NCBI RefSeq assembly: GCF_001542855.1
Contig: NZ_LNBY01000018.1
Location: forward strand, 1-64,000
DNA length: 64,000 nucleotides
DNA from: Erythrobacter sp. AP23
GTDB lineage: Bacteria > Pseudomonadota > Alphaproteobacteria > Sphingomonadales > Sphingomonadaceae
Direction of reading: 5' to 3'
Shown here: piece after piece, positions 25,099 through 34,772 of the stretch
How the letters are laid out: each line of letters starts with the position of its first letter
How positions within the stretch are numbered: the first letter of the stretch is position 1
Position numbers and translations under genes: made by a program
Notes under the pieces: generated by a model
Databases searched by the model: none
Told to the model about the DNA's origin: nothing
The model's input: only the letters and a program-made list of their open reading frames with translations

Positions 25099-25121
25099 CG
25101 GCGGCCCTGTGGGGGCCGCCG
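25099..25121 (-). terminator. Terminator after the TonB-dependent receptor
   Basis: Bases 25099-25107 and 25113-25121 form a 9-bp GC stem with a 5-base loop. On the minus strand a T-rich run (TTTCCCTTTTCC) follows. It lies 35 bases past the receptor stop and before tonB. Confidence 0.8.
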
Positions 25122-25156
25122 CTCCTTTGTCCGCATCACTGCGGTTACGAGGCGAT

Positions 25157-28100
25157 TTAGAACTCGTAACGCACGCCGACCTGGATACGCCAGACCGTAT
25201 TGGATTCGAACGTGTTCGCTTCGCCGTCGCCCGCATCGAAGCTCTCGATGATGTAGCGGCCCTGATCGTCGAAACTGCCGTCCACGAGGGCGACACGGCC
25301 ATCGAAGCCACCAAGCGCACGACGCGTGTTCCAACCGCTGTCGAGCAGATTGAGGAAGTTGTCGAAGTCGGCGAACAGTTCGATGCGATCGCTCACCAAT
25401 CCGGTCAGGCTACCGAGGAACGGTATTTCCTGGCTGATGCGCAGGTCGAGATCATAGAACCAGTCGTTCCGGCACTGATTGCGCTTGACCGTCTGGCCGG
25501 GCGTGAAGTTGCAATTGATCTTGCTGACGATGTCCGGATTGGTGTTGTTGATCGCCGAAAGGAATGCCTGCACCGCTGCCGGATCCGAATCGGGCGACAG
25601 GTTCGGATCATTCACACCGGTCGGGATGTAAGCGAGGATGTTGTTCTCGCTCGAGCTCGAGTCGGTGAACTCGCCGCCACGAATGTCGTCGAAGACGAGG
25701 CTGTAGGGGCGACCTTCCGAAGCACGGAAAAACAGGCCAAGCCCGGTGCCGAAATCGCCGAAGAATTCCTCGCGCAGATTTATCGACGCGACGAAGTTGT
25801 GGCGGGTTTCGAAGCCCGACTGCGAAATCGCAGGCGTCTGACGGTTGAACGACGGCGTATTGTCGAAGTTCGAACCGGCCGTCGACGAGCGGAAGTTGAT
25901 CGTCTGCTCGCTATCGCTGAATGCGTAGCCGAAGCTGACATTCACGCGACCGCCTTCGGTGAAGACACCTTCCGAAAAGCGCTTGGACAGGATCAACGAA
26001 GCATTGTGGCTATCGAAGCTCGGCCCGTTGGTCAGCTGGAGGAAGTCGTCGATCCGGGTGCCGAAGCATGCCGACGTGACATTGTCGTAGGTCGGCGGAT
26101 TGTTGTCGATCAGCGTCGCGTTACAACCTGCATTCAACGGATCGATCGGACGAATGATCGGACGACCGTCGACGGTGAAACCATTCGCTCCGAGGCTCGG
26201 GTCCACGATCTGGGTCAGATCGACGATGCTCAGCGTGTCGTTGAAACGAGTGTAGATGTAGTCGACGTTGAGGCGCCAGTTGCTGAAGAAGCCAGTTTCC
26301 GTGCCGAAGTCGGTCGCGATGCCGATGTTGGCGCGCATGGCGGTCGGGATGTCGAAGTCCGGATCGGTGGACTGGACGTCGGCACGCCCCGCCGCAGCTG
26401 CCGCCGAGCCAGCGGCAATGGCGCAGGCCGGAATGCCGGTGAAGGTCCCGCCGGTCACTACGTCGATCTGGCCGGTGGCCGGATCGATGTTGAGATCGCT
26501 TGCATTACAGTCGAACGTATCGCCGTTAGCGGTCGAGAAACCGTTGTTCGAGAAAGCGTTCGAGAAGAACACGACCGGGTCGCCGCCCGAGAAAATTCCC
26601 ACACCGGCAGTCAAGCGGGTGTTGGAGAAGATCCCGGTATTGTCGAAGTCGTAGGTGGCAGCGAAACGCGGCAGCAGGACCGGGTCGATCTTGCTGAAGG
26701 GATTGGCGTTGGTGTAGCCGAAGCGTTCCAGGAACAGCGGGTTTGGACGCGGGGCGTCACCCGTGTAGAGCTGGACACGCATACCGCCCGTCAGCGTCAA
26801 CTGATCGGTTGCCTGCCAGGTGTCCTGTGCGAAGAAGCTGTAGGTCGTGCGATTGAAAAGCGCTGCAGCTTCGTTGATGTCTCCCGAAGGCGTGACCGCG
26901 ATCGTGGCGCCGCCAAGAGGACCGCCGTTCACCAGATCGTCGGCACCGGCAAATACGCTGGAGAAGAAGCCTGGTGCGACGAGACCCTGTTCGAAATCGT
27001 CGAGGTTCTCGAAGAAGATCGTGCCGGTTGCATTGATGGCGAACAGGTTGAACACTTCGAGGTCATTGATTTCGGCACCCAGCTTGAACTGGTGATCGCC
27101 GCCATCGATGTTCATTACGAAGCGAGCCTGGTCGATCTTGGTATCGAGCTGGTTGGCCGAACGGAAAATGCCCGGTCCGGTCGTCAGGATGCCGTTGTCG
27201 CCGTTCGGAATTAGACCGTTGGTGGCGTTGTCGAGACCGACGGCGAGGCGGACAGTGGGGTTGTCACTCTGTGCTTCTCCGAAGCCAACAGGCCCCTGCA
27301 CATCGCCGACTTCCGAGCGCGAAAGCCGCAGCTCGGTGCTGACTTTATCGCTCCAGTCCGAGTAAAGGCGCACGGAGTAATAATCGCTAATCGTGCCTTC
27401 GTCTTCGAAACTGTTGAGACCGCCGAACTGATCGCTGCCGAAGTCGGTTTCGATGTTCGTTTCCTCGAGGCGCTGATAGGTTGCCTCGAGACGGTGATCT
27501 TCGGTGATGTAGGCGTCGAGACGACCGAAGTAACGGACGTCGCGCTGAGCCAGCTGAGTGGGGACAGGACCAATTTCCTGACCGTAAACGTCACGTGCGA
27601 TCTGCGCGAACCGGTCGAACTGCGCCTGAGTGACGAAATCAAACTCGTCGGCCGCACCCGAGCCGAAGGGGCCGTCGTTGAAGCCGTCGCCAAGATCGGT
27701 TTCTTCATAGCCAGCGAAGAAAAACAGGCGGTCGGGAACGATCGGACCGCCAAGCGTCACGCCCCAGCGCTCTTCACGGCCCGCATTGATGTCGCGCAAG
27801 CTGCCGTCCGCCTGTTCGACCTGGTCACCCTGCATGCCACCGTCGAAATAGGTGTAGAAGGCGCTGCCGGAAAACTGGTTGGTACCCGACTTCGTAACAA
27901 CGTTCACCAGACATCCGGTGAAGTCGGAATATTCAACGTCAAAGGGCGCGAATTCAACCGAGGTTTCACGGATCACATCAAAAGGGAGCGGAAGCGAGTT
28001 GCGTGCGGCGAAGGGCGTACCGTTCAGCCCGAAGACATCGGACTGGACGATGCCGTCGACGGTAAAGGTATTCGCGCGGTCATTGCCGCCGAGACAGGAG

Positions 28101-28636
28101 ATGCGATCGACGTCGTCCGATCGCTCAAGGCTGACGCGCGGGTCAAGGCGAATGATGTCGCGGACGTCGCGATTGAGCGAAGGGAAGCTTTCGAGCGTCG
28201 TGACGCCAAAGGCGTTGCCCGGGCCGACAGCGAGCTGCTGGACGTTTGCACGTGCACCGCTGACGACGATCACGTTTTCGGCGACGTTTTGGGTCAGTTC
28301 GAAAGTGAAGTCGGTGTTGCCCGAAACGGTGATGGAGATGCCCTCGACCGTCTGGCCCTCGTAGCCGGGCGCCGTGACGGTCACGGTGTAGGGGCCGCCG
28401 GGGACGAGCGACGCAGTGCGGAACGAGCCCTCATTGTTGGCCTCGAGCGTACGAGTCTGGCCAGTACGCGTATCGGTAACAGTGATCCTCGCATCTGCGA
28501 GCGGAGTGCCGGTCTCGCTGACAACGCGTCCCTCGATGCCCGAGGTAATCTGCTGAGCTGCGGCGGGGGCTGCAACGATGCCCGCTGTGGCAGTGATGCT
28601 GACGACCGACGCCGCCAGGAGATATTTGAACTTCAT
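25157..28636 (-). CDS. Oar-like TonB-dependent receptor with carboxypeptidase regulatory-like domain
   Basis: 1159 residues. Signal peptide with cleavage after APAAA (about 1-28), an Ig-like carboxypeptidase regulatory domain (about 32-112), a plug (about 120-240, with DRANTFTVDGIVQSDVFG), then a very long beta-barrel ending in a final aromatic residue (IQVGVRYEF), typical of outer-membrane insertion. Such Oar-type receptors import large substrates such as peptides, glycans or metal complexes; the ligand is not evident. AAGGGA precedes the ATG. A repeat-rich AT region lies upstream, and tonB follows after a terminator. Confidence 0.93.
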   Translation of the reverse strand: MKFKYLLAASVVSITATAGIVAAPAAAQQITSGIEGRVVSETGTPLADARITVTDTRTGQTRTLEANNEGSFRTASLVPGGPYTVTVTAPGYEGQTVEGISITVSGNTDFTFELTQNVAENVIVVSGARANVQQLAVGPGNAFGVTTLESFPSLNRDVRDIIRLDPRVSLERSDDVDRISCLGGNDRANTFTVDGIVQSDVFGLNGTPFAARNSLPLPFDVIRETSVEFAPFDVEYSDFTGCLVNVVTKSGTNQFSGSAFYTYFDGGMQGDQVEQADGSLRDINAGREERWGVTLGGPIVPDRLFFFAGYEETDLGDGFNDGPFGSGAADEFDFVTQAQFDRFAQIARDVYGQEIGPVPTQLAQRDVRYFGRLDAYITEDHRLEATYQRLEETNIETDFGSDQFGGLNSFEDEGTISDYYSVRLYSDWSDKVSTELRLSRSEVGDVQGPVGFGEAQSDNPTVRLAVGLDNATNGLIPNGDNGILTTGPGIFRSANQLDTKIDQARFVMNIDGGDHQFKLGAEINDLEVFNLFAINATGTIFFENLDDFEQGLVAPGFFSSVFAGADDLVNGGPLGGATIAVTPSGDINEAAALFNRTTYSFFAQDTWQATDQLTLTGGMRVQLYTGDAPRPNPLFLERFGYTNANPFSKIDPVLLPRFAATYDFDNTGIFSNTRLTAGVGIFSGGDPVVFFSNAFSNNGFSTANGDTFDCNASDLNIDPATGQIDVVTGGTFTGIPACAIAAGSAAAAAGRADVQSTDPDFDIPTAMRANIGIATDFGTETGFFSNWRLNVDYIYTRFNDTLSIVDLTQIVDPSLGANGFTVDGRPIIRPIDPLNAGCNATLIDNNPPTYDNVTSACFGTRIDDFLQLTNGPSFDSHNASLILSKRFSEGVFTEGGRVNVSFGYAFSDSEQTINFRSSTAGSNFDNTPSFNRQTPAISQSGFETRHNFVASINLREEFFGDFGTGLGLFFRASEGRPYSLVFDDIRGGEFTDSSSSENNILAYIPTGVNDPNLSPDSDPAAVQAFLSAINNTNPDIVSKINCNFTPGQTVKRNQCRNDWFYDLDLRISQEIPFLGSLTGLVSDRIELFADFDNFLNLLDSGWNTRRALGGFDGRVALVDGSFDDQGRYIIESFDAGDGEANTFESNTVWRIQVGVRYEF

Positions 28637-28747
28637 CGAGATGATCCCTTCAGTCTCGTGTGAGGTGTGCGGAGGCTTGGAACGCGCTCCCTCTGGCGGG
28701 AGGACGTTGCGCCCAAGCTATCTTTTTATGACAAGGTCAAGACACTT

Positions 28748-28867
28748 GTTGCGGATGCGAGACGCACCTGCGGAAAATCGCAACAAATGTCTATTTTTCA
28801 AAGATTTTTGTGCGTTGCAAAATAGCAACGGCGCGAAACTTTCTCGGTTTCGGTGCTCTATTGCAAC
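28748..28867. promoter_or_regulatory. AT-rich upstream region with GTTGC/GCAAC repeats
   Basis: Within 120 bases before the receptor gene the pentamer GTTGC or its complement GCAAC occurs five times: 28748-28752, 28780-28784, 28814-28818, 28825-28829 and 28863-28867. Two of them form a dyad with a 6-base spacer (28814-28829). The AT content is well above the neighbours. This may hold the receptor promoter and an operator. Confidence 0.4.
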
Positions 28868-28892
28868 GAATTCGGCAATGCCGGAGGCCGGG

Positions 28893-29834
28893 TCACGCCA
28901 GATTGATCTCGCGCAAACGCTGCATGAGGAAATCGTGACTCGAAATCGGCGCGGGCCGATTCTCCGGCTGATGCGGATCGATGCAGGATGGGAGCGTCTC
29001 GATCACGTAATCGGGCCGGAAGTGGAGGAAGAAAGGCATCGAATAGCGTGCGCGATAGGCCGCCTCGCCGCGCGGATTGACCACGCGGTGGGTGGTCGAG
29101 CGCAGCTTGCCGTTGGTCAGCCGGTCGAGCATGTCGCCGACATTGATGACCAGTGCCCCTTCCGGCACGTCGACCGCCTTCCACTCACCCTGCTTGGTCA
29201 GCAGTTCGAGGCCTGCCTCTTCGGCACCGAGCAGTAGCGTGATCGTGTTGATGTCGCCATGCGCGGCCGCACGGATCGCGCCTTCGGCTTCTTCGCCCTC
29301 CAGCGGGGGATAGCGCAGCAGGCGCATGACCGAATTGCCGTCCTCGACGGTCGGCGCGAAGAACTCGCGGTCAAGCCCCAGATGCAGCGCGATACCTTCG
29401 AGCACGCGGCCGCCGGCTTCCTCGAACGCGGCGTAGAGCTCGGTGAAGGTCTTGCGGAAACCTTCGACTTCCTCGGGCCAGACGTTGTCCGCCATATATT
29501 CGGACAGTTCGTGTCCCTCGGGCAATTCGCGCCCGACATGCCAGAATTCCTTGAGGTCGTGGACCTCAGCGTCCTTGGCCTTTTCGGTGCCGAAGGGCGT
29601 ATAACCGCGCGCGCCGCCGCCGCCCGGGATGTGGTAGGCCTTTTTCACCTCGTCGGGCAGCGCGAAGAATTCCTTGGCCAGCGCCTCGGCGCGGTCGATC
29701 AGGTCCTGCGGGATGCCGTGGTCGCGAATGACGGCGAAGCCGTATTCCTCGAAACTGCGGCCCAGCTCGTCGGCAATGCTCTCGAGCGGCTGTGCCAGCG
29801 ACACAACCGCGATATCGGTGTTCGAATCGGTCAT
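28893..29834 (-). CDS. 2-oxoglutarate/Fe(II)-dependent oxygenase, isopenicillin N synthase family
   Basis: 313 residues. N-terminal non-haem dioxygenase domain with SFEEYGFAVIRDHGIP, then the Fe2OG domain: iron ligands in AAHGDINTITLL (His-x-Asp) and STTHRVVNP (His), and the 2-oxoglutarate Arg-x-Ser in RARYSMPFF. The substrate is unknown; close bacterial relatives are general oxidoreductases. It lies 14 bases after the nucleoside transporter gene on the same strand, so the substrate may be a nucleoside or a compound imported with it. That is inference from position. Confidence 0.9.
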   Translation of the reverse strand: MTDSNTDIAVVSLAQPLESIADELGRSFEEYGFAVIRDHGIPQDLIDRAEALAKEFFALPDEVKKAYHIPGGGGARGYTPFGTEKAKDAEVHDLKEFWHVGRELPEGHELSEYMADNVWPEEVEGFRKTFTELYAAFEEAGGRVLEGIALHLGLDREFFAPTVEDGNSVMRLLRYPPLEGEEAEGAIRAAAHGDINTITLLLGAEEAGLELLTKQGEWKAVDVPEGALVINVGDMLDRLTNGKLRSTTHRVVNPRGEAAYRARYSMPFFLHFRPDYVIETLPSCIDPHQPENRPAPISSHDFLMQRLREINLA

Positions 29835-29848
29835 AGTGGGTGCGCCCT

Positions 29849-31195
29849 TTAGTATGGTAGGAAGAGTCCCGCCAGCGCCGCGCTCATCAGGTTGGCGAGG
29901 CTGCCGGCGGCGAGAGCGCGGATACCCAGCTTTGCAATCACCGGTCTTTGATTTGGCGCAAGTCCGCCGGTGACCGCCATCTGGATCGCGATCGAGCTGA
30001 AATTGGCAAAGCCGCACAATGCGAAGGTCACGATCGCGCGGCTGCGTTCGGACAGGACCGATCCGTCCATCGCGCCGAGATCGATGAAGGCGACGAATTC
30101 GTTGAGCACGATCTTGGTGCCGAACAGCCCGCCAGCGGTTCCGGCCTGCTCCCAGGGAATGCCGATCAGGAACATGACCGGCGCGAAGACGAAGCCGAGC
30201 AATTGCTGGAAGCTCACATCGGGATAGCCGAACCAGCCCCCGATCCCGCCGAGAATGCCATTGGCGAGCGCCACCAGCGCGACGAATACCATCACCATCG
30301 CGCCGACCGCGACGGCGAGCTTGACGCCGGTCTGCGTGCCCTGCGCGGCGGCCTCGATGACATTGGCGGGCTTATGCCCTTCCTCGAAGGTTTCGGCGAC
30401 CTGCACCTCGTGCGGCTTGCCGCTTTCGGTCAGGGCTGCCGGCCCCTCGGCGCTGATCCGCGCTTCGGGGAGCACGATTTCGCCTTCGGGATCGACTCCG
30501 GCCAGTTCGGCTGCATCGCGCGCCAACACGCTTTCATCGTCGGGCATGATGATCTTGGCCATCAGGATGCCGCCCGGGGCCGACATGAAGGCCGCCGCCA
30601 GCAGGAAAGGCACCGCATCCGCACCGATAAAGCTGGCATAGGCGGCGAGGATGGTGCCAGCGACGCCCGCCATGCCTACGCTCATCAGCGTGAACAGCCG
30701 GCTGGGCGTCAGGGCGGCGAGATAGGGGCGCACAACCAGCGGGCTTTCGGACTGGCCGACAAAGATATTGGCCGCGCTGCCCAGCGCCTCGACCTTGCTG
30801 ATCCCGGTGATCCAGCCGATCGCGCCGCCCACCCAGCGTACCAGCCGCTGCATGATGCCCCAGTGGTAGAGGATCGAGACGATCGCGGCGAAGAACACGA
30901 TTACCGGAAGCGCGGCTATCACGAATGTGTTGGTGAAGGGGTTCGCGCCCATCGGGCCGAACACCGCCTCGATCCCGACCTTCGAATAGTCAAGCAGCGC
31001 GATGACCCCGTTGGACATCGCCTGGATCAGCTGGACGCCCCACGGCGTGCGCAATACCAGCAGCGCCATCAGCGCCTGCAGGGCGAATGCCGCACCCACC
31101 ACCCGCAATTTGATTCGCCGCTTGCCCGTCGACAGCAGGAAGGCAATTAGCAGGATCGCCGCTATACCGACGAGATTGATCAGGATGGGCGACAT
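29849..31195 (-). CDS. Concentrative nucleoside transporter (NupC family)
   Basis: 448 residues from the ATG at 31195, which has GAAGGGA upstream; a TTG eight codons earlier is in frame. Many hydrophobic helices; the NupC signature regions include NIFVGQSESPLVVRPYL, FMSAPGGILMAKIIMPD and LCGFANFSSIAIQMAVTGGLAP. It imports nucleosides with protons or sodium. A hydrophilic insert (about 225-290) sits in the middle of the sequence. It leads a two-gene unit with the oxygenase. Confidence 0.93.
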   Translation of the reverse strand: MSPILINLVGIAAILLIAFLLSTGKRRIKLRVVGAAFALQALMALLVLRTPWGVQLIQAMSNGVIALLDYSKVGIEAVFGPMGANPFTNTFVIAALPVIVFFAAIVSILYHWGIMQRLVRWVGGAIGWITGISKVEALGSAANIFVGQSESPLVVRPYLAALTPSRLFTLMSVGMAGVAGTILAAYASFIGADAVPFLLAAAFMSAPGGILMAKIIMPDDESVLARDAAELAGVDPEGEIVLPEARISAEGPAALTESGKPHEVQVAETFEEGHKPANVIEAAAQGTQTGVKLAVAVGAMVMVFVALVALANGILGGIGGWFGYPDVSFQQLLGFVFAPVMFLIGIPWEQAGTAGGLFGTKIVLNEFVAFIDLGAMDGSVLSERSRAIVTFALCGFANFSSIAIQMAVTGGLAPNQRPVIAKLGIRALAAGSLANLMSAALAGLFLPY

Positions 31196-31323
31196 GAAGG
31201 TCCCTTCGAATGCGGACAAGTTGCGGATGAAATCGGCTGCTGTCTTGCTTGCGGGGCTCCATTAGTCAATTTTCACCGCTCGCCGACGGCCTCGCCGTCC
31301 ACGATATCTACGAGGCCGAACCC

Positions 31324-32007
31324 ATGACCGAACCCGCCAACGAGACCCGGCTCGCAGCCGCTGCCATGCCGCGTGGCCTGTTCGTCTATACGATGCTCTA
31401 TGGCGGGATGACCGTGCTGGCGGGCGTGCTGGCATTCAAGCAGGTGCAATTGTGGCCGACCGACCTGGCGGTCGAGTCGGGCATTTTCGCCTTCCTGCTG
31501 CTGGTGGTGATTTCGAGCACGATCGCGCAGCTTTATGGCGAAAAGCTCGCCAACCGGATCGTCTGGTGGGGATTCGTGCCCTTGCTGGTGGCGTCCGTGC
31601 TGATGCAGCTCGTGCTGAACCTGCCCGCCTCGACCGAAATGGTCGAATTCCGGTCGGAGGATCTCGCCGCCTTCGAGCGCGTCCATGCCACCTTGTGGCG
31701 CGTGTGGATGGCCGGGCCGGCCGCCTATATCGTTTCGCTGCTGCTCAACGTGTGGATCTTCTCGCGCCTGCGCGGCTCTTCCGAAGGAGCGTCGACCGTC
31801 TCGCTGATGGTGCGCGGCGCGATCGCTTCGGCATTGAGCCAGGCGATCGATTCGGTGATCTTCATCACGCTCGCCTTTTACGGGCAGTTCGACATCACCA
31901 ATCTGCTGATCGGACAGGTGATCGCCAAGGTCGCGCTCAGCATCGTAATGGTGCCCTTCCTGATTACCGGCGGCGTCGCCCTGGCGAGGTGGCTCGACCG
32001 GCGCTAG
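31324..32007 (+). CDS. Queuosine precursor transporter (YhhQ family)
   Basis: 227 residues, six or so membrane helices. It matches the COG1738/YhhQ family, which imports preQ0/preQ1 or queuine-type precursors for tRNA modification: ISSTIAQLYGEKLANRIVWWG, VWIFSRLRG and ALSQAIDSVIFITLAFYG. I looked for a preQ1 riboswitch upstream and saw none. The ATG at 31324 is used. The stop overlaps that of the convergent YetF-like gene in a CTAG palindrome. Confidence 0.88.
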   Translation: MTEPANETRLAAAAMPRGLFVYTMLYGGMTVLAGVLAFKQVQLWPTDLAVESGIFAFLLLVVISSTIAQLYGEKLANRIVWWGFVPLLVASVLMQLVLNLPASTEMVEFRSEDLAAFERVHATLWRVWMAGPAAYIVSLLLNVWIFSRLRGSSEGASTVSLMVRGAIASALSQAIDSVIFITLAFYGQFDITNLLIGQVIAKVALSIVMVPFLITGGVALARWLDRR

Positions 32008-32543
32008 AGCCGCTTCACGTTCTCGATCAGGGTCTCGTCGAGCCTCTCGCCATGGAGGACCGAGACATCGCCCGTCGTCTCCAGAACCACCGCGCGGACC
32101 TTGGTCAGGTCGAGCACATTGGCCTCGCGCAGCTTGGCGATCAGGTCGCTCTTGGCCACGCGCGTCGATCGGAGCGCTTCCTCGAAGAACTCGCCATCGC
32201 GCATGAGGAAAACCGGGTCGTTCTGCATCGCGCTTTCCGCTGCGTCCGAAGCCTTGCGCATACGTGCGGCCGTGTACTGCACAACGAACAAGCCCAGCAT
32301 CGCAATCATCGCCTGCACGAATGCCTGCCAGTCGCTGGCCTGCCCCGCCCCGGCGACGAGACTGCCCAGCGCCACGGTCATCACGAAGTCGAAATTGGTC
32401 ATCTTGGAGAGGGACCGCAGCCCGTTCACGCGGATCAGGACGACGATCCAGCAGAGCGCCGCAGCGGACAGGAGGATGCCGCGAAGGGCTAAGTCGAGCC
32501 AGGTATTATCGACGAACATGCCGAGGCAACGCACGAGACCCAT
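32004..32543 (-). CDS. YetF-like DUF421 membrane protein
   Basis: 179 residues. Membrane helices at about 18-40, 53-68 and 72-95, then a soluble C-terminal DUF421-type domain (DPVFLMRDGEFFEEALRSTRVAKSDLIAKLREANVLDLTKVRAVVLETTGDVSV), as in Bacillus YetF/YrbG. Role unknown. It overlaps the transporter gene by four bases at the stop codons, and follows the formaldehyde operon by 27 bases on the same strand. Confidence 0.82.
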   Translation of the reverse strand: MGLVRCLGMFVDNTWLDLALRGILLSAAALCWIVVLIRVNGLRSLSKMTNFDFVMTVALGSLVAGAGQASDWQAFVQAMIAMLGLFVVQYTAARMRKASDAAESAMQNDPVFLMRDGEFFEEALRSTRVAKSDLIAKLREANVLDLTKVRAVVLETTGDVSVLHGERLDETLIENVKRL

Positions 32544-32570
32544 GCGTCTTTCCCGCTCGGTCGTACCGAA

Positions 32571-33416
32571 TTAGCGCGTCAGGCGCTCGGCATGCCAGCC
32601 GACATGCTCCGCCAAGAAGGTCGAGACGAAGTAATAGGAGTGGTCGTAACCGGGCTGCATGCGGATATCGGCGGGGATACCGGCCTTCTCGCACGCCTCG
32701 ACCAACAGCTCGGTCTTGAGCTGGTCCTCGAGGAAATCGTCAGCCGTCCCCTGATCGACGAGCAGGTTTTCGAGCCGCGCGCCGTCCTCGATCAATGCGC
32801 AGGCATCATATTCGCGCCAGGCATCGCGATCTGCGCCAAGGTAGCCGCCCAGGGCCTTCTCCCCCCAGAGACAGTTCGAGGGGCTGACGATGGGCGAAAA
32901 GGCGCTGACCGAGCGAAAGCGGTCGGGATTGCGCAGACCGATCGTCAATGCGCCGTGGCCGCCCATCGAATGACCGGTAATGCCCTGCCGATCGAGATCG
33001 ACCGGGAAATGTTCGTCCACCAGCGCCGGAAGTTCCCGTTCGATATAGCTGCGCATGGCGAAGTGCCGCGCCCACGGTTCCTGCGTCGCATCGACATAAA
33101 AGCCCGCGCCCTTGCCGAAATCATAGGCTTCATCGTCGGGCACGCCCTCGCCGCGCGGCGAGGTGTCGGGCGCGACGAAGATCATGCCATGCTTGGCGCA
33201 GGCCGCGCGATATTCTCCCTTCTCGGTGACGTTCGCATGCGTGCAGGTGAGGCCGGAAAGGAACCACAACACTGGCAGCTTGGCGCCTTCTTCGTGCCCG
33301 GGCACGAAGGCCGAGAAGGTCATCTGTGCGCCGGTGCTGGTCGAGGCGTGGGCGTAGACGCCCTGCACCCCGCCATGGCTGCGATGCTCCTCGAGGGTCT
33401 CCAGCGCGCCCGCCAT
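32571..33416 (-). CDS. fghA: S-formylglutathione hydrolase
   Basis: 281 residues, alpha/beta hydrolase of the esterase D family. Nucleophile Ser is in GHSMGGHGAL, with LWFLSGLTCTHANVTEKGEYR and the late Asp/His in LVDQGTADDFL and GYDHSYYFV. It splits S-formylglutathione to formate and glutathione, the step after the alcohol dehydrogenase at 34772. It ends the four-gene unit frmA-scoA-scoB-fghA and starts four bases after scoB. Confidence 0.96.
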   Translation of the reverse strand: MAGALETLEEHRSHGGVQGVYAHASTSTGAQMTFSAFVPGHEEGAKLPVLWFLSGLTCTHANVTEKGEYRAACAKHGMIFVAPDTSPRGEGVPDDEAYDFGKGAGFYVDATQEPWARHFAMRSYIERELPALVDEHFPVDLDRQGITGHSMGGHGALTIGLRNPDRFRSVSAFSPIVSPSNCLWGEKALGGYLGADRDAWREYDACALIEDGARLENLLVDQGTADDFLEDQLKTELLVEACEKAGIPADIRMQPGYDHSYYFVSTFLAEHVGWHAERLTR

Positions 33417-33420
33417 CCCG

Positions 33421-34062
33421 CTAGAGCGCGACCTCGTATTGCGCCGTGGTCTTTTCGGCCACTTCCTCTGCGGTCACCCCCGGCGCCAGTTCGATCAGGC
33501 GGAAGGCGCTGTCGTGGTCCGGCCGGTGGAACACGCCCAGATTGGTGATGATCATGTCGACCACGTTCTGCCCGGTCAGCGGCAGCGTGCATTCGGGGAT
33601 GAATTTCGGGCTGCCGTCCTTGGCATTGTGGTCCATCACGACGATGATCTTCTTCACGCCGGCGACGAGGTCCATCGCGCCGCCCATGCCCTTGATCATC
33701 TTGCCCGGGATCATCCAGTTGGCGATATCGCCGTCCTGCGCGACCTCCATGGCGCCGAGCACGGTCAGGTCGATATGCCCGCCACGGATCATCGCGAAGC
33801 TCGCCGCGCTGTCGAAATAGGCGCTGTGCGGCAGTTCGCTGATGGTCTGCTTGCCCGCATTGATCAGGTCCGCATCGACCTCGTCCGGATAGGGGAACGG
33901 CCCGATGCCGAGCATGCCGTTCTCGCTCTGCAGCGTGACATGCATGCCCTCGGGGATGTGGTTGGCGACCAGCGTCGGGATACCGATGCCGAGGTTGACG
34001 TAATAGCCGTCTTCCAGTTCCTTCGCCGCGCGGGCGGCCATCTGGTTGCGATCCCAGGCCAT
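33421..34062 (-). CDS. scoB: 3-oxoacid CoA-transferase subunit B
   Basis: 213 residues. The catalytic Glu is in [13 protein letters not shown], with [15 protein letters not shown] and the [24 protein letters not shown] signature of the beta subunit. It works with subunit A to move CoA from succinyl-CoA to acetoacetate or other short 3-oxoacids. It overlaps scoA by one base. Confidence 0.95.
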   Translation of the reverse strand: MAWDRNQMAARAAKELEDGYYVNLGIGIPTLVANHIPEGMHVTLQSENGMLGIGPFPYPDEVDADLINAGKQTISELPHSAYFDSAASFAMIRGGHIDLTVLGAMEVAQDGDIANWMIPGKMIKGMGGAMDLVAGVKKIIVVMDHNAKDGSPKFIPECTLPLTGQNVVDMIITNLGVFHRPDHDSAFRLIELAPGVTAEEVAEKTTAQYEVAL

Positions 34063-34772
34063 CAGGCGCTCTCCCTTTCGCGGGTTGTCTCGAATTCGAT
34101 TTTCTTGTCGTAGGGTGCGCCCACGATCATGCGCTGGACGTAGACGCCCGGCAGATGGATGCAGTCGGGATCGAGGCTGCCGGTGGGGACCACTTCCTCC
34201 ACCTCGACCACGCAGACCTTGCCGCAGGTTGCGGCGGGCAGGTTGAAGTTGCGCGCGGTCTTGCGGAAGACGAGGTTGCCGGTCTCATCGGCCTTCCACG
34301 CCTTCACGATCGCAAGGTCGGCGAAGATGCCGCGTTCGAGAATATAGGTCTCGCCGTCGAACTCCTTGTGTTCCTTGCCCTCGGCGACCTGGGTGCCGAC
34401 GCCGGTCTTGGTGTAGAAGCCGGGAATGCCCGCGCCGCCTGCGCGCATGCGTTCGGCGAGCGTGCCCTGCGGGCAGAACTCGACTTCGAGCTCGCCGGAG
34501 AGGAACTGGCGTTCGAACTCCTTGTTCTCGCCGACATAGGACGAGATCATCTTCTTCACCTGCTGGGTGCGCAGCAGCATGCCGATGCCCTCGTTGTCGA
34601 TTCCCGCATTGTTGCTGGCGAAGGTCAGGCCCTTCACCCCGCTGTCGCGGATCGCGGTCAATAGGCGCTCGGGAATGCCGCAGAGGCCGAAGCCGCCGCT
34701 GGCAATGAGCATGTCGTCCGTCAGCAGCCCGTCGAGGGCCGCCGCGGCGTCGGGATAAAGCTTGTCTGCCAT
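34062..34772 (-). CDS. scoA: 3-oxoacid CoA-transferase subunit A
   Basis: 236 residues. Family I CoA-transferase alpha signature: [13 protein letters not shown] near the N-terminus, [15 protein letters not shown], and [28 protein letters not shown] at 34772 overlaps the stop of the alcohol dehydrogenase gene (TGATG), so it is coupled to it. The pair sits inside a formaldehyde oxidation operon. Confidence 0.95.
   Translation of the reverse strand: MADKLYPDAAAALDGLLTDDMLIASGGFGLCGIPERLLTAIRDSGVKGLTFASNNAGIDNEGIGMLLRTQQVKKMISSYVGENKEFERQFLSGELEVEFCPQGTLAERMRAGGAGIPGFYTKTGVGTQVAEGKEHKEFDGETYILERGIFADLAIVKAWKADETGNLVFRKTARNFNLPAATCGKVCVVEVEEVVPTGSLDPDCIHLPGVYVQRMIVGAPYDKKIEFETTRERESA

Noticed and set aside
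25109..27214. Long 701-codon plus-strand frame opposite the TonB-dependent receptor
   Set aside because: It is the antisense shadow of a clear receptor gene and has a low-complexity, charge-patterned translation with no domains.
31196..31323. preQ1 riboswitch before the queuosine precursor transporter
   Set aside because: I saw no preQ1-type stem-loop with an A-rich tail; only a short GC hairpin is present.
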